Shown one piece after another: positions 1 to 11,178 of a DNA stretch of 64,000 nt. The position numbers were made by a program, and so were the translations under genes. The DNA is taken from assembly GCA_027382625.1 (NCBI GenBank), contig JAJKFJ010020788.1, forward strand, positions 124,001 to 188,000. The letters are read 5' to 3'. Every line of letters begins with the position of its first letter. The stretch's first letter is position 1. The notes beneath the pieces are model-generated. The model did not search any database. It saw only the letters and a program-made list of their open reading frames with translations, and was not told the DNA's origin. The DNA comes from Tetmemena sp. SeJ-2015 (taxonomy: Eukaryota > Ciliophora > Spirotrichea > Sporadotrichida > Oxytrichidae).

Positions 1-1761
1 GGTGGCGCTGAAGTGTTCTAGTTCTTGTTCGGCTTGCCCACCACTCAATACCTGAAAGGTCAGGGAGCGTGGTCAACTGCAGACAGCATCTTCTCCATTG
101 TAGCTCAGGCTGATAAGTAATCTAACAATAATAAGTAGTAGGATAATAACTACTTTTATCAAAGTAAAGGTTTATCAATACATTATGTACGGCAGTGTTT
201 CAGGAGAAGTAACTAATTTAAGTGTACTTTTGCTAATCTAATTGAGAAGGTGACGATACCAAGAAGAACAAATATGGCCTTCCCAAATCTCATGCCTACA
301 CATCATATATTAAAATTAAATTTACACTATACTTTCAAGCCACATCATCTACAACGCTGATGGCACTGAGAGAGCAAGACTCTTCAGGTGCAGAAACCCT
401 TGGGGCTCTGACACCTCCTACATATTTAGCAAACATAATTTTTATGGACATCGGTGCTTGGATTCAAATATTTTAATTATTTGGAACGATTTCTCTCCTT
501 ATTGGGATGATAAGGTCAACAACTATTATTTAAACGAAATCTAAATAGGAAACTATAATTTTTTACTATGCTGCCCAATTACCATTTGCCTAGAATACCG
601 GGGACTAGCTTCTAATAAATCGATATCATTTAAAGATTACATTTTTTGAGGACGGAATTTTCTTTATTGACTAAGACCAGTTCCAAGAGAGTTACGGAAA
701 AGTGCAAATCTTCTTCTGGAATGATGACTACGTTAGTACTACCTCCAACGTTTGGAATGATGCCACTAACCAGGCCTACCAGTTTACATTCTCATTCGAT
801 AACACCTACAACGGGTTCTTCGGAGTCGACTTAAATAAGTATTCCTCATCATTCTCTCTATCTTTACTTCTACAACCCCAGAATGTATCCAAATTTAAAT
901 TTCCATTTAAGCTTTGAACTGATTGGTTATCCAAATGGTTGCAGAAATGGATCCTCCTCTGCTTATGTTGCCATTTACAGAGACAGCAAGCTTCTATATG
1001 CTCTGAAGGTGACTGACTCCGACAACTACGGCTTCATTAGAGACAACTGGCTAGCTGGCAACTACAGAGTCGTCGTCAAGGCCACTTGGACCACCAATAA
1101 TATTTTACAATACCCTCTAATCATTATAGAATCGAGATATATTTTACGGAATGATGTGCAAGACTTCGCATTCAGAACATTCTTGCCCAGTGCAGCGAAG
1201 TTCTAGATTACTCAGAGTGTCAATGCTGACTCTAACGAGCCATATCTCGCCTTCCTCACTCAAACATTCCAACAGGCACAGTCTACTACTTTCGACCTTA
1301 CCGAGTCCACTAACAACTGCAAATACAGGAAGGGTTGGGTTGGCACCACCGACAGCTATCAGCTTGGATTCTAAGGCCTCTCCTCCACTAAGACTTGCAT
1401 ACTGTAATGCATATTTTAAAATTTGCACTTTCAAGATAACCTTGACAGGAACAGGATATGGAGAATCATTATTGAACTCAGACTCAAGCGTTACTGGCTG
1501 CACAAAGACAACCTCAGTTAGTGATACTGATTAGAGAACTACGAATTATAGCTAAATTACATTTGTATTTAAGTAATTTTACGACTTCATTCACTTGCAC
1601 TGCCACAGTAGTTTAAACTAAAAACCTTCTTTAAACTTATAATAGATTTAAAATAAATAAAAACTGGGTCAGCAACCATGATGCTCACTCCTTCCAGAGG
1701 ACCGGAAGGCTTAACTTAGATTAAATTGAGTTACAGCTATTCTGGCCCTACATGCAAATGA
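1..1761 (+). CDS. Calpain-family cysteine protease, copy A (5' truncated by window edge)
   Basis: Joined MDSs encode the C-terminal two thirds of a peptidase C2 protein. The window opens inside the catalytic domain (GGAEVFQFLFGLP). The active-site His lies in YGLPKSHAY and the Asn in RCRNPWG. A beta-rich domain (FFWNDDYVSTTS, YNGFFGVDFYNPRMYP) and a Cys-rich tail follow, ending at TGA 1759-1761. TAA/TAG read as Gln. IESs with pointers: 120-174 TA; 210-249 GAGAAG; 302-327 TACAC; 421-444 TA; 527-569 CTAT; 606-653 GGAC; 833-869 ACTT; 895-936 TATCCAAAT; 1109-1147 ATATTTTAC; 1400-1427 TTGCA; 1545-1584 ACGA; 1620-1665 AAACT. Removing them restores one frame. The family assignment is firm. The substrate and the catalytic Cys region are not visible here. 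Confidence 0.85.
120..174 (+). other. IES, calpain A, TA pointer at DK|YQY
   Basis: 55 bp, starting TAAT and ending TTTA. It shares this position and the TA pointer with copies B, C, D, E and G. Confidence 0.75.
895..936 (+). other. IES, calpain A, pointer TATCCAAAT
   Basis: A 42-bp segment with a 9-bp direct repeat at its edges. Removal gives RMYPNGCRNG. Confidence 0.85.
1109..1147 (+). other. IES, calpain A, pointer ATATTTTAC
   Basis: 39 bp with a 9-bp repeat. Removal is in frame. A shorter AAT pointer, as used at this position by the paralogs, is also possible. Confidence 0.7.
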
Positions 1762-1847
1762 ACAGAGACCAATTGCTATAAGTTTAATTTTTAATTTCCT
1801 CGGGGAATCCAGAACCTCAACATATCATATAAGCATGTACTCACTAT

Positions 1848-2603
1848 TATTAAGAAAATAGAATTGCAATTGCAAATTTAAGAAATAAAATCAAAACAAC
1901 ATTTTATTCTCCAGCTTTGTTTAGTGTCTGTTGCTGAAGAGAGGTCTAGTTTCCAAGTGTAATTAATTATATTGATGGCAGTTTGAATTGAAGATATATC
2001 TGTAAATCAATTATATAAAATGGCTTAGCAAACTTTCGCATATATAATATCTGATATCTAGAAAAGTTTTTGGAAAAGTTTGGAATTAGAAATGATTGTT
2101 AGAAAGTTTGACATTAAAAATTAGGTAAAAACAGATCAGTTGAAGTAAAACTCCATTCTGATGTAGTAAAACTCCATCTTTAAAATTTTTGAAACTAGCC
2201 AATCAGAGACTCTGCTTTGCTTAATAATTTTTAATTATTAAGTCTCTGATTGGCTAGTTTCAAAAATTTTAAAGATGGAGTTTTACTACATCAGAATGGA
2301 GTTTTACTTCAACTCACATGTTTTTACCTAATTTTTAATGTCAAACTTTCTAACAATCATTTCTAATTCCAAACTTTTCCAAAAACTTTTCTAGATATCA
2401 GATATTATATATGCGAAAGTTTGCTAAGCCATTTTATATAATTGATTTACAGATATATCTTCAATTCAAACTGCCATCAATATAATTAATTACACTTGGA
2501 AACTAGACCTCTCTTCAGCAACAGACACTAAACAAAGCTGGAGAATAAAATGTTGTTTTGATTTTATTTCTTAAATTTGCAATTGCAATTCTATTTTCTT
2601 AAT
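1848..2603. repeat. Palindromic (MITE-like) element 1
   Basis: Two near-perfect inverted arms of about 360 bp (1848-2211 and 2241-2603) surround a 29-bp spacer that itself contains TTAATAATT/AATTATTAA. The outer ends start TTAAGAAAATAG and are flanked by TA, as for a Tc1/mariner-type target duplication. Small differences lie near 2135-2145. No protein is encoded. It lies between calpain A and the unknown minus-strand gene. Confidence 0.85.
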
Positions 2604-3525
2604 ATTAATTAAACCTCTAAGTAATAAAGATATGAATTTTCAGAGCCCCATTAAAACTCTCTCTGAAGAGTTCGGAGCGAAGAAGAGTCGTATTCGTAAG
2701 TGAATATAGTTAGCTGTTAATCGCCTTTTTATTTGGGCTGAGAAAGCAGTTAGGTAGTATTATTAAATAGTGTGCTTGGGAATAAAGTCGAATCGTGCGA
2801 ATCTATAATTGGATTCGTTCTTTCACTTTCCTTAGGCGCGCTATCAATAACTTAAGTACTAAATAAGAGAATCAAATCACTCTTTTTCAATAGTCTTCTT
2901 TTATCAAATATCATCTTTCTTATTTAGACGCATCTATCTTGCTTTTTTATCTATAAGAATGATTAAGGGAAATTAAAAATGTTATTGCTAAAAAACTTAG
3001 AACATTTTTTATTTTCAAGATATAATTATTTTTATAACTTAATAGAAGCTATCATTTAAATAATGATGATGAATTTTGTTGTATCTCTTGAAGAAAGGGC
3101 TATAAAATAATCATTAACTTAATAAATTAAGATCACTCTTAATAATTTAAAAATCTTAATCATGCAATAAAAATAGGGATGATTAGACAAAAGTTGAGGA
3201 TTAAATTAAAATTGGGGATTGATTAAAATAATAAATGGGGAGTTGCAGCTTTGTGGCAGGTTAAATCACAGATTCACCCCTTGATCTGAAGCAGATTCGA
3301 AAGCTTATAATAAAAATAATATGGACATCTTCTCAGCTCCTCTCAGCAAAGAGATATGATGAGTGCATATTTCATAGAATCAAATATCACCTTTATAAAA
3401 GTTTGTATCGCTTAGAACTCTGCACTGAGCGCTACCACATACAAGTTTAAAGGATGAAAAGTTCTTAAAAATTTATGCTGAATCGAATGGTCTAATAATT
3501 ATTCAATTCTGAGACACTTCAACTG
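2604..3525. other. AT-rich intergenic DNA
   Basis: No convincing coding, RNA or repeat feature on either strand. Confidence 0.5.
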
Positions 3526-4338
3526 TCATAATTTTATTCCATTTTAATTTAATATCTCCTTAATCTCAGCTATATTAATTTTTTTGAAATTTTTAAATGC
3601 TATTATAAAGTTTAGAAGTAAATCAGTAAAATAAAAGCTGTGTGATTGATTGATCGGTAGGAATTGATTTAGAAGAATTGCAGTCAAACAAAGGGGAGTC
3701 CAACCAAGCTGATATAGTAGCCATTGATGGCTTAAGAAAAAATATTTGGCTATGTTGGTTATTCTTCCCAAGGTTTTTAATATGTCGTAAAGTCCGATGT
3801 GAGAGGGCAGGTTTGTCAAAACAGCATTGGTAACTTTATATACATCTTAGAAAACGTGAATTGCAAGAACAGCTTAAATGAGGACTCTCTGCCAAGAGTC
3901 AGCCACTGACAGAAAATCAAGGAAGTCTTGTTGCCATATCAAGTATGGAGTGATGTTTGTGAGAGCGTTGTTTAAAGGAGAGCACTTATCGATAGTGGGG
4001 TACTTCAAGTCATAGGCAACATCTGAGTCATCTCTTATGTAAAATGCTCCCAAAAGATACTTCAAGTTTGTGCTCACGCAGAAGATAGGATTAAATAATT
4101 TGATATGGTTATAGGGTCTTTCAAGTCTATTGAGGAGAGTCCTTCCACAAGCCCCACTATTCCAACTCCGATAAATAATTATTATATGGGTCAAGGTAGG
4201 CTGGACATAGTATTAGTAGTCTGCCCCTAGTAAAGAACTAGTCCACTGGTCCAAGAAGAATCGCTTGTCAACTACTGCCAACCCACTTATTTATTACATG
4301 GATATTGCCAAAAGCAACAGAACAGATTGCCTTATCAT
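3526..4338 (-). CDS. Putative secreted protein, family not recognised
   Basis: A continuous minus-strand frame of about 270 codons uses TAA/TAG as Gln. It starts at 4338 with a signal peptide (MIRQSVLLLLAISMQQISG) and ends at TGA (plus TCA 3526-3528). It contains several Cys, a WQQDFLDFLSVADSW segment, and a hydrophobic, Leu-rich C-terminal region. No IES or intron is evident, unlike the neighbouring calpains. It lies convergent to calpain A and divergent from calpain B. I do not recognise the family. The start choice rests on the signal peptide. Confidence 0.5.
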
Positions 4339-4444
4339 TATATTTCTAATTATATATTATAATAAAGTATTTTTGTAAATATAAAGAAGTGTTTAGTGCT
4401 GCTTTTGACTTTGAATTAAGAACATTTAATCATTTAACATATAC

Positions 4445-4790
4445 TCAAATACTTTATTAAATCTGAGATTTACTGTTTTAATTAGAGAACTCTTGCTAAT
4501 TATTTTCAACAGCTTGCTTGGTTGTGAACTCAAATATTTTCAAAAGGCCATGATGCTCAAGAGCAGATGTTTCATAAAAACTTGCTCCCATTTCTTTTGC
4601 GAAGCTCATTCCTTCCTCGTACTAGATTATATTAAAATAGTTGCTTCACTATCATTTTAATTAAGATTTGCCTGTCTCCTTAAGCATCTGCCATGTCTCC
4701 GCAAATAAAAATGAAATGATGATGTGCTTCACCTCATGCAAAGCAAAGTCAATTGATTGCACATTTATTTGCATCGCTATGAAACTTAAC
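4445..4790 (-). pseudogene. Rab/Ras-like small GTPase, C-terminal fragment
   Basis: The minus strand encodes YEEGMSFAKEMGASFYETSA, the G5 (ETSA) region of Rab-type GTPases, followed by a helix-rich tail to a TGA at plus 4445-4447. Further upstream on the same strand FIFICGDMADAQGD aligns with a G4 box (GNKADLVS in the fuller copy at 32514-33641), but it needs a frame change. No P-loop segment was found nearby. It reads as a truncated or decaying paralog, or as a set of MDSs with others missing. It sits about 1.2 kb upstream of calpain B. Confidence 0.5.
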
Positions 4791-6008
4791 CTGCTCGTTA
4801 TCATATAGCAGAAAACTTTTTAAATTATCTTATATTGATAATTTAAATTAATAATGTTACAATAAAAAAGTGAAATTAAATAGAAATTTTTATGAAAAAC
4901 CACAACATCAAAAGCCGAATAAAATCCCTTCAGTGACTTCTTGAATTAAAATATTATAGAATCAATTTATATTTTTGAGTTTATAAAATATGATATGAAA
5001 TTCTTTATCTAGTAAGAGAAAGGATCAATTTATATATCAACTCACTTTTAGCCTTACCCTAAAGCCATTTCTTGCTTTTTTTTTTAACTTTAATATATTA
5101 ATTGACTTAAACTAATTATGACTTTATTGCTCAAGCAAAAATATAAATTTATCAAGAAGGGAAGTGTTAGTAAATAATTTCCCTTAAACATTAATTAATT
5201 TAAATTTAACTTATAGCTAGTTATTTTGGTTGAGTATATTTAAATGAATTTTGTATCTTCAGACATAAATAATCCATTATAGTTCATGCCTCCGTGGATG
5301 TTGACTGCTTTAACTATGAATCTAAATATTTTTAAATAGAATTGCGCTCCTATGTTGTCTAACTATCGAGTCACCAAAAGTCCTTCACAAAACCTTTTAA
5401 CAACTGAGCTCTTATACTTTTACTCTAGATCCTAAATAATTCCTATTTTCACAGTTTTTAAAGGTTACTCCTCTTCCTTATTCTCCTCTTCCTCTCCAAA
5501 TTATTCTTAATTTAATTATGAAAATTAATTTTTCTTAAAATAAATTTATTTTTAAAATATTTAAAAAATTTTTAAAATTTAAATTTTTTAAAAAATTTAA
5601 AAAATTTGGAAATTTTAAAAAAAGTTTTTTTTATTGAGAATGTTTTGTTTTTTATTTTTTATTATTTGTAATTTTTATTTTTTTAAAAAAATTTTTTTTC
5701 TTTCCCTTAAAAAGGCCTTTCTTCCCCTGATCATTAGGATTTAAATATATTTTGGGATTAGAATTCAAGCGAAGAAGAATAAAATAGCGTTTAAATAAAG
5801 GAGGGAGGAATTAAGATTCAGTAGAGGTTGTAAGATGTATTTAAATTTCTAAGTGAGGGAACGTGCGTGTATATATAATTACTCTCAGATTGGAGTTCGT
5901 TAATTAACTACAAATTTGAATTTAAGTTTGGTGGAGAATTTCAGTAGATTCATTTAATTGACTTTCATAATTTTCTTAATTAAATTCAAAAATATCAACA
6001 CTTTTCAT
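4791..6008. other. AT-rich spacer before calpain B
   Basis: Bases 5520-5720 are dominated by A and T runs and look like unreliable consensus. The last 30 bases before ATG 6009 resemble those before calpain C. No gene was seen. Confidence 0.5.
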
Positions 6009-9000
6009 ATGAAATCACTAGCAGCTATCTTACTGTTGGCCACCTCGGCCTAGGCAATTCAACTCAAGAGGGACGACTCCAAGATCCACAAGTTTGCAGA
6101 CACACTCACAAGAGCGCAGCAAACTAACACAGGCCAGACCTGCCAAGACATTATTAAGAGGTTCTGGAAGCCAAGGTCATATGACTACACCACCATGCAT
6201 CAATTCATATTTCATTTATTCTTAAATCATTAACCATTATTGGAAGTGGAAAGCAATTCACAGACCCAGACTTTTAATTGTCCGTTGACGGAATTAATCA
6301 TTTCATTAATTCTTAATGTACTGGCCTTAGTATGATACCAAAGACGACTGGATGACCCAGTATGAACATATATTTAGCTTAAATATTTAAGGATAAATAA
6401 TGACCTTGCGAGAGCAAGAGAGAGATTCCCTTCTGCAACTCTATTCGGGGCTAAGGTCCAGCCTCTCGATATGGATTAATAATAGTTTTGATTAGGGCTA
6501 CTTGGGTGATTGCTACTTCATCGCATCTTGCTCAGCTGCTGCCGAGTGGGAAGCCAGAGTCAAGAGGCTATTCGTTACTCAAGACTACAACTAAGAAGGA
6601 ATCATCGTAGTCAAAGGAATTTTATGTTTTAATGGTACTCGGCCAGCCTCAGACTTATTATTAAGCTTTTAAAATGTGAAAATGAATATAATCAGACTTT
6701 ATTTCATTATAGAGTATGTCTATATGATGATATTTATGAATTGACTAATAAAACTTAGAAGTGATAACATATTTTATTTTTGTTATTTAGACTATCGTGA
6801 TAGATGATATCCTTCCTTTCTACAAAGGTCAGAGGAATCTAATCTTCGACGGCCTGTCTGACTAGAACTCCCTCTGGGGACCTTTTATTGAAAAGGCGGG
6901 GGCCCAAGGGTTTTAAAGGGGCAAGGAAAAATTCGAGGGAAAAGGGGAGCAAGTTTCCAATTCTTCTATGGACTGACAAAATTTATTTAAAAGACTACTA
7001 GTGGAGGAGCGCCAGTGATATCTTCTCCCTCGTCTCTCAGGCTGACAAGTAAATTAAATTAGAGCAGAATTAAAAATGCTTCTTTTTCTTCTAAATTTAC
7101 CAGTTCATTATCTATGCTAGTGTTCCAGGAGATTAATTTACTTTTTAATAGACGGTGATCATTACTAAACCAACAAATATGGCCTCGCCAAGTCTCATGC
7201 CTACACCTTTTATAAACATATTTAAAGTGCAATAAAGCAATTTTAATATTTAAAGATAAATTATAAAAAAATAATTAATCCAAAAATTTTAAATTTTCTA
7301 CCCCTTTAAATTTTATATTTAAAGTTAATTTCAAATATATTAAAAATTTACAAATTATATTATTTATTAAATCTATATTTGTTTAAGAGATAATTGATAA
7401 AGAGAATATAAATTAAAATTATGAATAACCTTGCTGTCAACACACATCGTTTATAACGCTGACGGGTCTGAGAAGGCAAGACTTTACAGGTGCAGAAACC
7501 CTTGGGGAAAGGACGGTGCTTACTCAAATATATTTAATTTACAATGGAACTTCATCTTCCTTCTTCTCTTTAATTTTAACTTGGAATGATTTATCAACTA
7601 TCTGGTAGGACACCAAGAACAACTTTAAATTATTGTTGCACGATTTATTTTTAAATCCAATTGTTGTTTTATTAACTACTAAGGGCAAGTTCCTTACACA
7701 TCTGACGTTAAAGATGGAGTCTTCTTCATCGACCAAGCACAATTCCATGAAAGCTATGCCAAAGTTGAGATCTTCTTCTGGAATGATGACTATGTGAGTA
7801 CCACCTCCAACGTCTGGAACGATCAACTCAACTTCGGCAACTCCTTCACTTTCACTCTAGACTCTCAAGTCGATGGCTATTTTGGTGTTGACTTACTAAT
7901 TATTAAAAGATAAATGAGTTACTTTTGTCCAATTAAAAAAAATATAAGATTTTCTTAAAGAGTCTTTCTTTACTCAAAATTATTTTATAAAGCTAATTAA
8001 AAAAAAAAAGATCTTTTTTTTTTTGAATTAAAAGAACGAAATTAAATATGATACTGATGATTTATATTGTGAAAATATATTAAATCATTTTTATAAGAAG
8101 ACTATTATTGTTGACTTCTATAATCCAAGAATGTATGAAATAATAATTTTTGGCCATATTTTAATTAAAAAAATGCTTAATGAGAATAAATTTGAAATTT
8201 TTTAAGAATTTTAGCTGAACAGTTTTAAAGTACTCATTCTTAGCATGAGATATTTTGATAAATGTATCCTGTGGGTTGCAGAACTGGGGGTTCTTAGGCA
8301 TCAGTTACCATTATAAAAGACGGCAAGAAAATCTCCTCCTTCACAGCCTACGACTCAGATAACTATGGCTTCGCAAGTGGTACCTGGGCCGCTGGAAAAT
8401 ATCTTGTGCTAATCTAGCCTTCCTGGCAATCAAATTTATTTATCTTCAAATGATGTGAGAGACTACGCCTTCAGAACTTTCCTTCCCTCAGCTGCTAAGT
8501 TCCAAATCACATAGACTGCCCTTAAGAGTACAAGTGAGCTTGCTACCCTTGTAGCAAGCTCACTACTGACAGATATGCTCGCACTTCCTTTTGATATCTC
8601 TGACCCCTAAGGATTCTCCATGAAAAGAGGTTTCTTGAGCGGAGCTAATGCCTACTTCATTGCATTCAAAGGTGCCCTTGGGAAAAAATTTTTTTTTAAA
8701 TTTAATTAATTTTTTTTATCTGTTTTTTTTTTTTAAAAAAAAAATAAAATTTTTTTAAAAAAAAAAATAGGAATTCCCCCCCTTTTTTTATACAAAAATT
8801 TTAAAAAATTTTAAAATTTTAAAAAACAAAAAATTTTTTTGCTTTAAAAAAATTTTTAAATGAAATTTTATTTTTCAAAAATTTTAAAGAAATAATTTTT
8901 AAAAATTAATTCGAATTTTTTTGGTTTTTTTTAAAAATATAAAGTCTTATGAAGAAACTAGAGTTAATATACAAAATTTTTAATTTTTGATTCGCCCCTT

Positions 9001-10123
9001 TAGTTTTTTAAAAAGTGATTTGGCTGTTTTATCAAAATTTTTGCAATCTTTAAATTTAATATTAAATTTTAAAAAAGAATCCCGACAAGTTTAGATATAA
9101 TAGCCAAAATCACTTTATCTCCAATTACTTTAAAAATTTCTGCTAAAAAATGATTGATAAACTCTATAAAATAAATTTAGAGGATTTTACAATTATATGC
9201 ACAATTTTTAAAAATAATCATAAAAATTCATTTGCCCCAAAAAAGTTATCAAAAAATTTCCCGTATCAGGGGATTACTTATAGGGAGATAACCTCTTTAA
9301 AAAAAAAGCCCTTTAAATAAAGTAATTTAAATGTACTTAGTTATTTATGGGGAAAAAAACATAAATATAACATCAATCAGTCATCAATTTTTAAATTCAA
9401 TAAATAATATTAATAGGTCATATTAAAAAAAAAATGAAAAATTTGTAAAAAAAGACCCTCTTAGAAATTTTAAAAGGGCCCGAATTTCTTAATTTTTTGG
9501 GATTTTTAGCTAATTTTGACACTAAATGGGCACTTTTTTTGGCATTTTGTTCATATTTAGGGGGGTGTGCACTTCCGTCCCCCCCCCCCATTTTCTTTTC
9601 ATACATAAAATTTACATTTTATAGAATAAAAAATTAAAAGGTTTTTCTTGCTTGACAAACGAAATTTAAAATAAACTTTCATTCTTTCAATTATAATGAA
9701 ATATTTTATCAGAAAAAAAATATTAAGCTTCTGAATACTTATCGAACTTATTTAATAATGTGTGAAGTTCTTATACGTAATTTAGGATAATTTAAAATAA
9801 AAAAATTTAACTAAAAGAGTTAAATTTAAGACTTGCTCTTTCACTACGTCGATCAGTGGGACAGGCGAGGGAGAATCAGCTTTGATTTCAGACAAGGACT
9901 ACAGTTAATGCAAAAAGACCATATCTACCGTGGCAGATGGAAGAACCAAGACTTAATAAAAGTTAATTAATTTAGACTGCTTACTCTTGCAGCTGCACAG
10001 CAGTTGGCACTGACACTTGCTCAAAACATAAATTCAAAATTTAATTGCAACTATCTGGTATCAATCCCATCAGTGGCTAAATCAATTAGTGCTGGCTACG
10101 GCTACTCATACTCTTGCAAGTGA
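6009..10123 (+). CDS. Secreted calpain-family protease, copy B
   Basis: Start ATG 6009 opens a signal peptide (MKSLAAILLLATSAQA) followed by a propeptide-like region. The catalytic Cys is in QGYLGDCYF, the His in YGLAKSHAY and the Asn in RCRNPWG. Stop is TGA 10121. IESs: 6197-6237 ACCAT; 6295-6317 AAT; 6366-6403 ATGA; 6479-6494 GATTA; 6621-6633 AAT; 6656-6793 AGACT; 7052-7099 TA; 7133-7152 AGA; 7210-7432 ACCTT; 7524-7542 TTAC; 7625-7677 AACT; 7895-8117 TGTTGACTT; 8137-8267 AATGTAT; 8436-8451 TCAAAT; about 8680-9828; 9954-9978 AGACT; 10027-10039 TCAAAA. Bases 6893-7010 are garbled relative to the paralogs, with several small indels. Either the consensus is poor there or this copy is decaying. 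A secreted calpain is inferred from the signal peptide. Confidence 0.85.
6621..6633 (+). other. 13-bp IES, calpain B, pointer AAT at KG|MVLG
   Basis: Removal changes an out-of-frame read into VVKGMVLGQPQTIV. The same position is interrupted in copies C, D, E, F and G. Confidence 0.75.
6656..6793 (+). other. IES, calpain B, pointer AGACT at PQ|TIVIDD
   Basis: 138 bp, AT-rich. All paralogs from B to G carry an IES here, 38-578 bp long. Confidence 0.8.
7895..8117 (+). other. IES, calpain B, pointer TGTTGACTT
   Basis: 223 bp with a 9-bp direct repeat. Removal gives YFGVDFYNPRMY, as in copies A, C and D. Confidence 0.87.
8137..8267 (+). other. IES, calpain B, pointer AATGTAT
   Basis: 131 bp with a 7-bp repeat. 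Removal gives PRMYPVGCRTG. Confidence 0.85.
8534..8563. repeat. Perfect 13-bp hairpin in calpain B coding sequence
   Basis: GTGAGCTTGCTAC and its exact reverse complement are separated by CCTT. The paralogs have no such stem at this place. It stays in frame. Confidence 0.8.
8680..9828 (+). other. Large IES of calpain B with poor-quality homopolymer sequence
   Basis: This lies between the GALGK end and the TCSFTTSISGTG start of copy B. Bases 8680-9000 are almost only runs of A and T of 5-13 bases, and a run of ten C lies near 9581-9590, which suggests low-confidence consensus. The other copies have IESs of 39-522 bp at this place. No gene is supported inside. A minus-strand open stretch at 9418-9606 has no coding character. 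Confidence 0.6.
10027..10039 (+). other. 13-bp IES, calpain B, pointer TCAAAA
   Basis: Removal joins DTCSK to FNCNYLVSIP in frame. Confidence 0.75.
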
Positions 10124-11178
10124 TTATCATCATATTTGTTTTTAATTTATGAGTACCCACAGTCTTATGGCCTTAGCCAATAAGATAAATATTAAAGACA
10201 ACTAAGACAACTTGGAGAACCTTTTAATTAAGAAATTGTCCAAGAAATATGTGCTTAAATATAACAAAAAGGTTATTTTCACTAAGAAATATTCTTCAAA
10301 AATTTAAATTTACAATCTTTATATTAATTGAGGCAGATATTAAATTCGTATATGAAGCTCATTTTATTCCAGCTAAAACTCTCAACAATCTCGTTTTAAT
10401 CGTTCTTAAGATAGTTAAATTTTTTTTAGCAATTAAGACAACTTAATTATGATAAGGAGCAATTTTCAGTGTGCTCATCTGCGAGTATCTACACACTCAC
10501 GATTTTAAATAAATTTTTAGTCTTGGATTTCTAATAAAAATAGAACAAGATAATAAGAATTTAATATATTCCTTTTTTCTAATCGAAATTTAATGAATAA
10601 ATACAGCTGATAAATAATTTACATTTAAATTCAATATTTGCTACATCTTAAAATCATTTTTCTTTAAAATTTAGGAAAGATAATTTATTTAAATCTCTTT
10701 GAAATCAATTTTTCGCCTCTTTCAAAAGCTGATAGAATTATAATAGCTAATAAAAATAAAATTTATATGAGCAATAAATCTAATGAATGATAAAGAAAAA
10801 AAGCATGAGTCAGAAAAGCCCCATATAAAAAGAAAGTCAGAATAAACTGTGTATAACATTAAGTGCTTCTTCTATATCAGAGAACGAAGTGTAAGGTTTC
10901 ATAAGTTGCTTGATTATTATGACCTAACCTTTTAAAAGAAAATTTATCTATTTTACTAAGTATTATTGCGAATTATATTGCTTGATATTCATACAAGTAG
11001 TAAGACACAATAAAATATCTTGAAGCTATTAATAACTTTTGTAAAGTAGGCTTAATATCTTTGTTCGTTATTTTTTAATGAGAAATTTGAATTTAATTTT
11101 GGAGTTGAATTAGTATTTAACGAACGTTCTTCTTAAGTTTCTTAATTAATAAAATTCAAACTTATTAACACTTCCTAC
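10124..11178. other. Spacer between calpains B and C
   Basis: The 3' flank (CTTGGAGAACCTTTTAATTA near 10212) is similar to the flank after calpain C (near 15070). An open stretch at 10249-10446 shows no coding character. Confidence 0.5.

Noticed and set aside
1144..1534. Two overlapping open frames of about 120 codons on opposite strands
   Set aside because: Both are shadows. The calpain A frame covers the region with conserved DFAFRTFLPSAAKF after IES removal.
9418..9606. Minus-strand open frame with a poly-G/C run
   Set aside because: It lies in a low-quality homopolymer patch of an IES.
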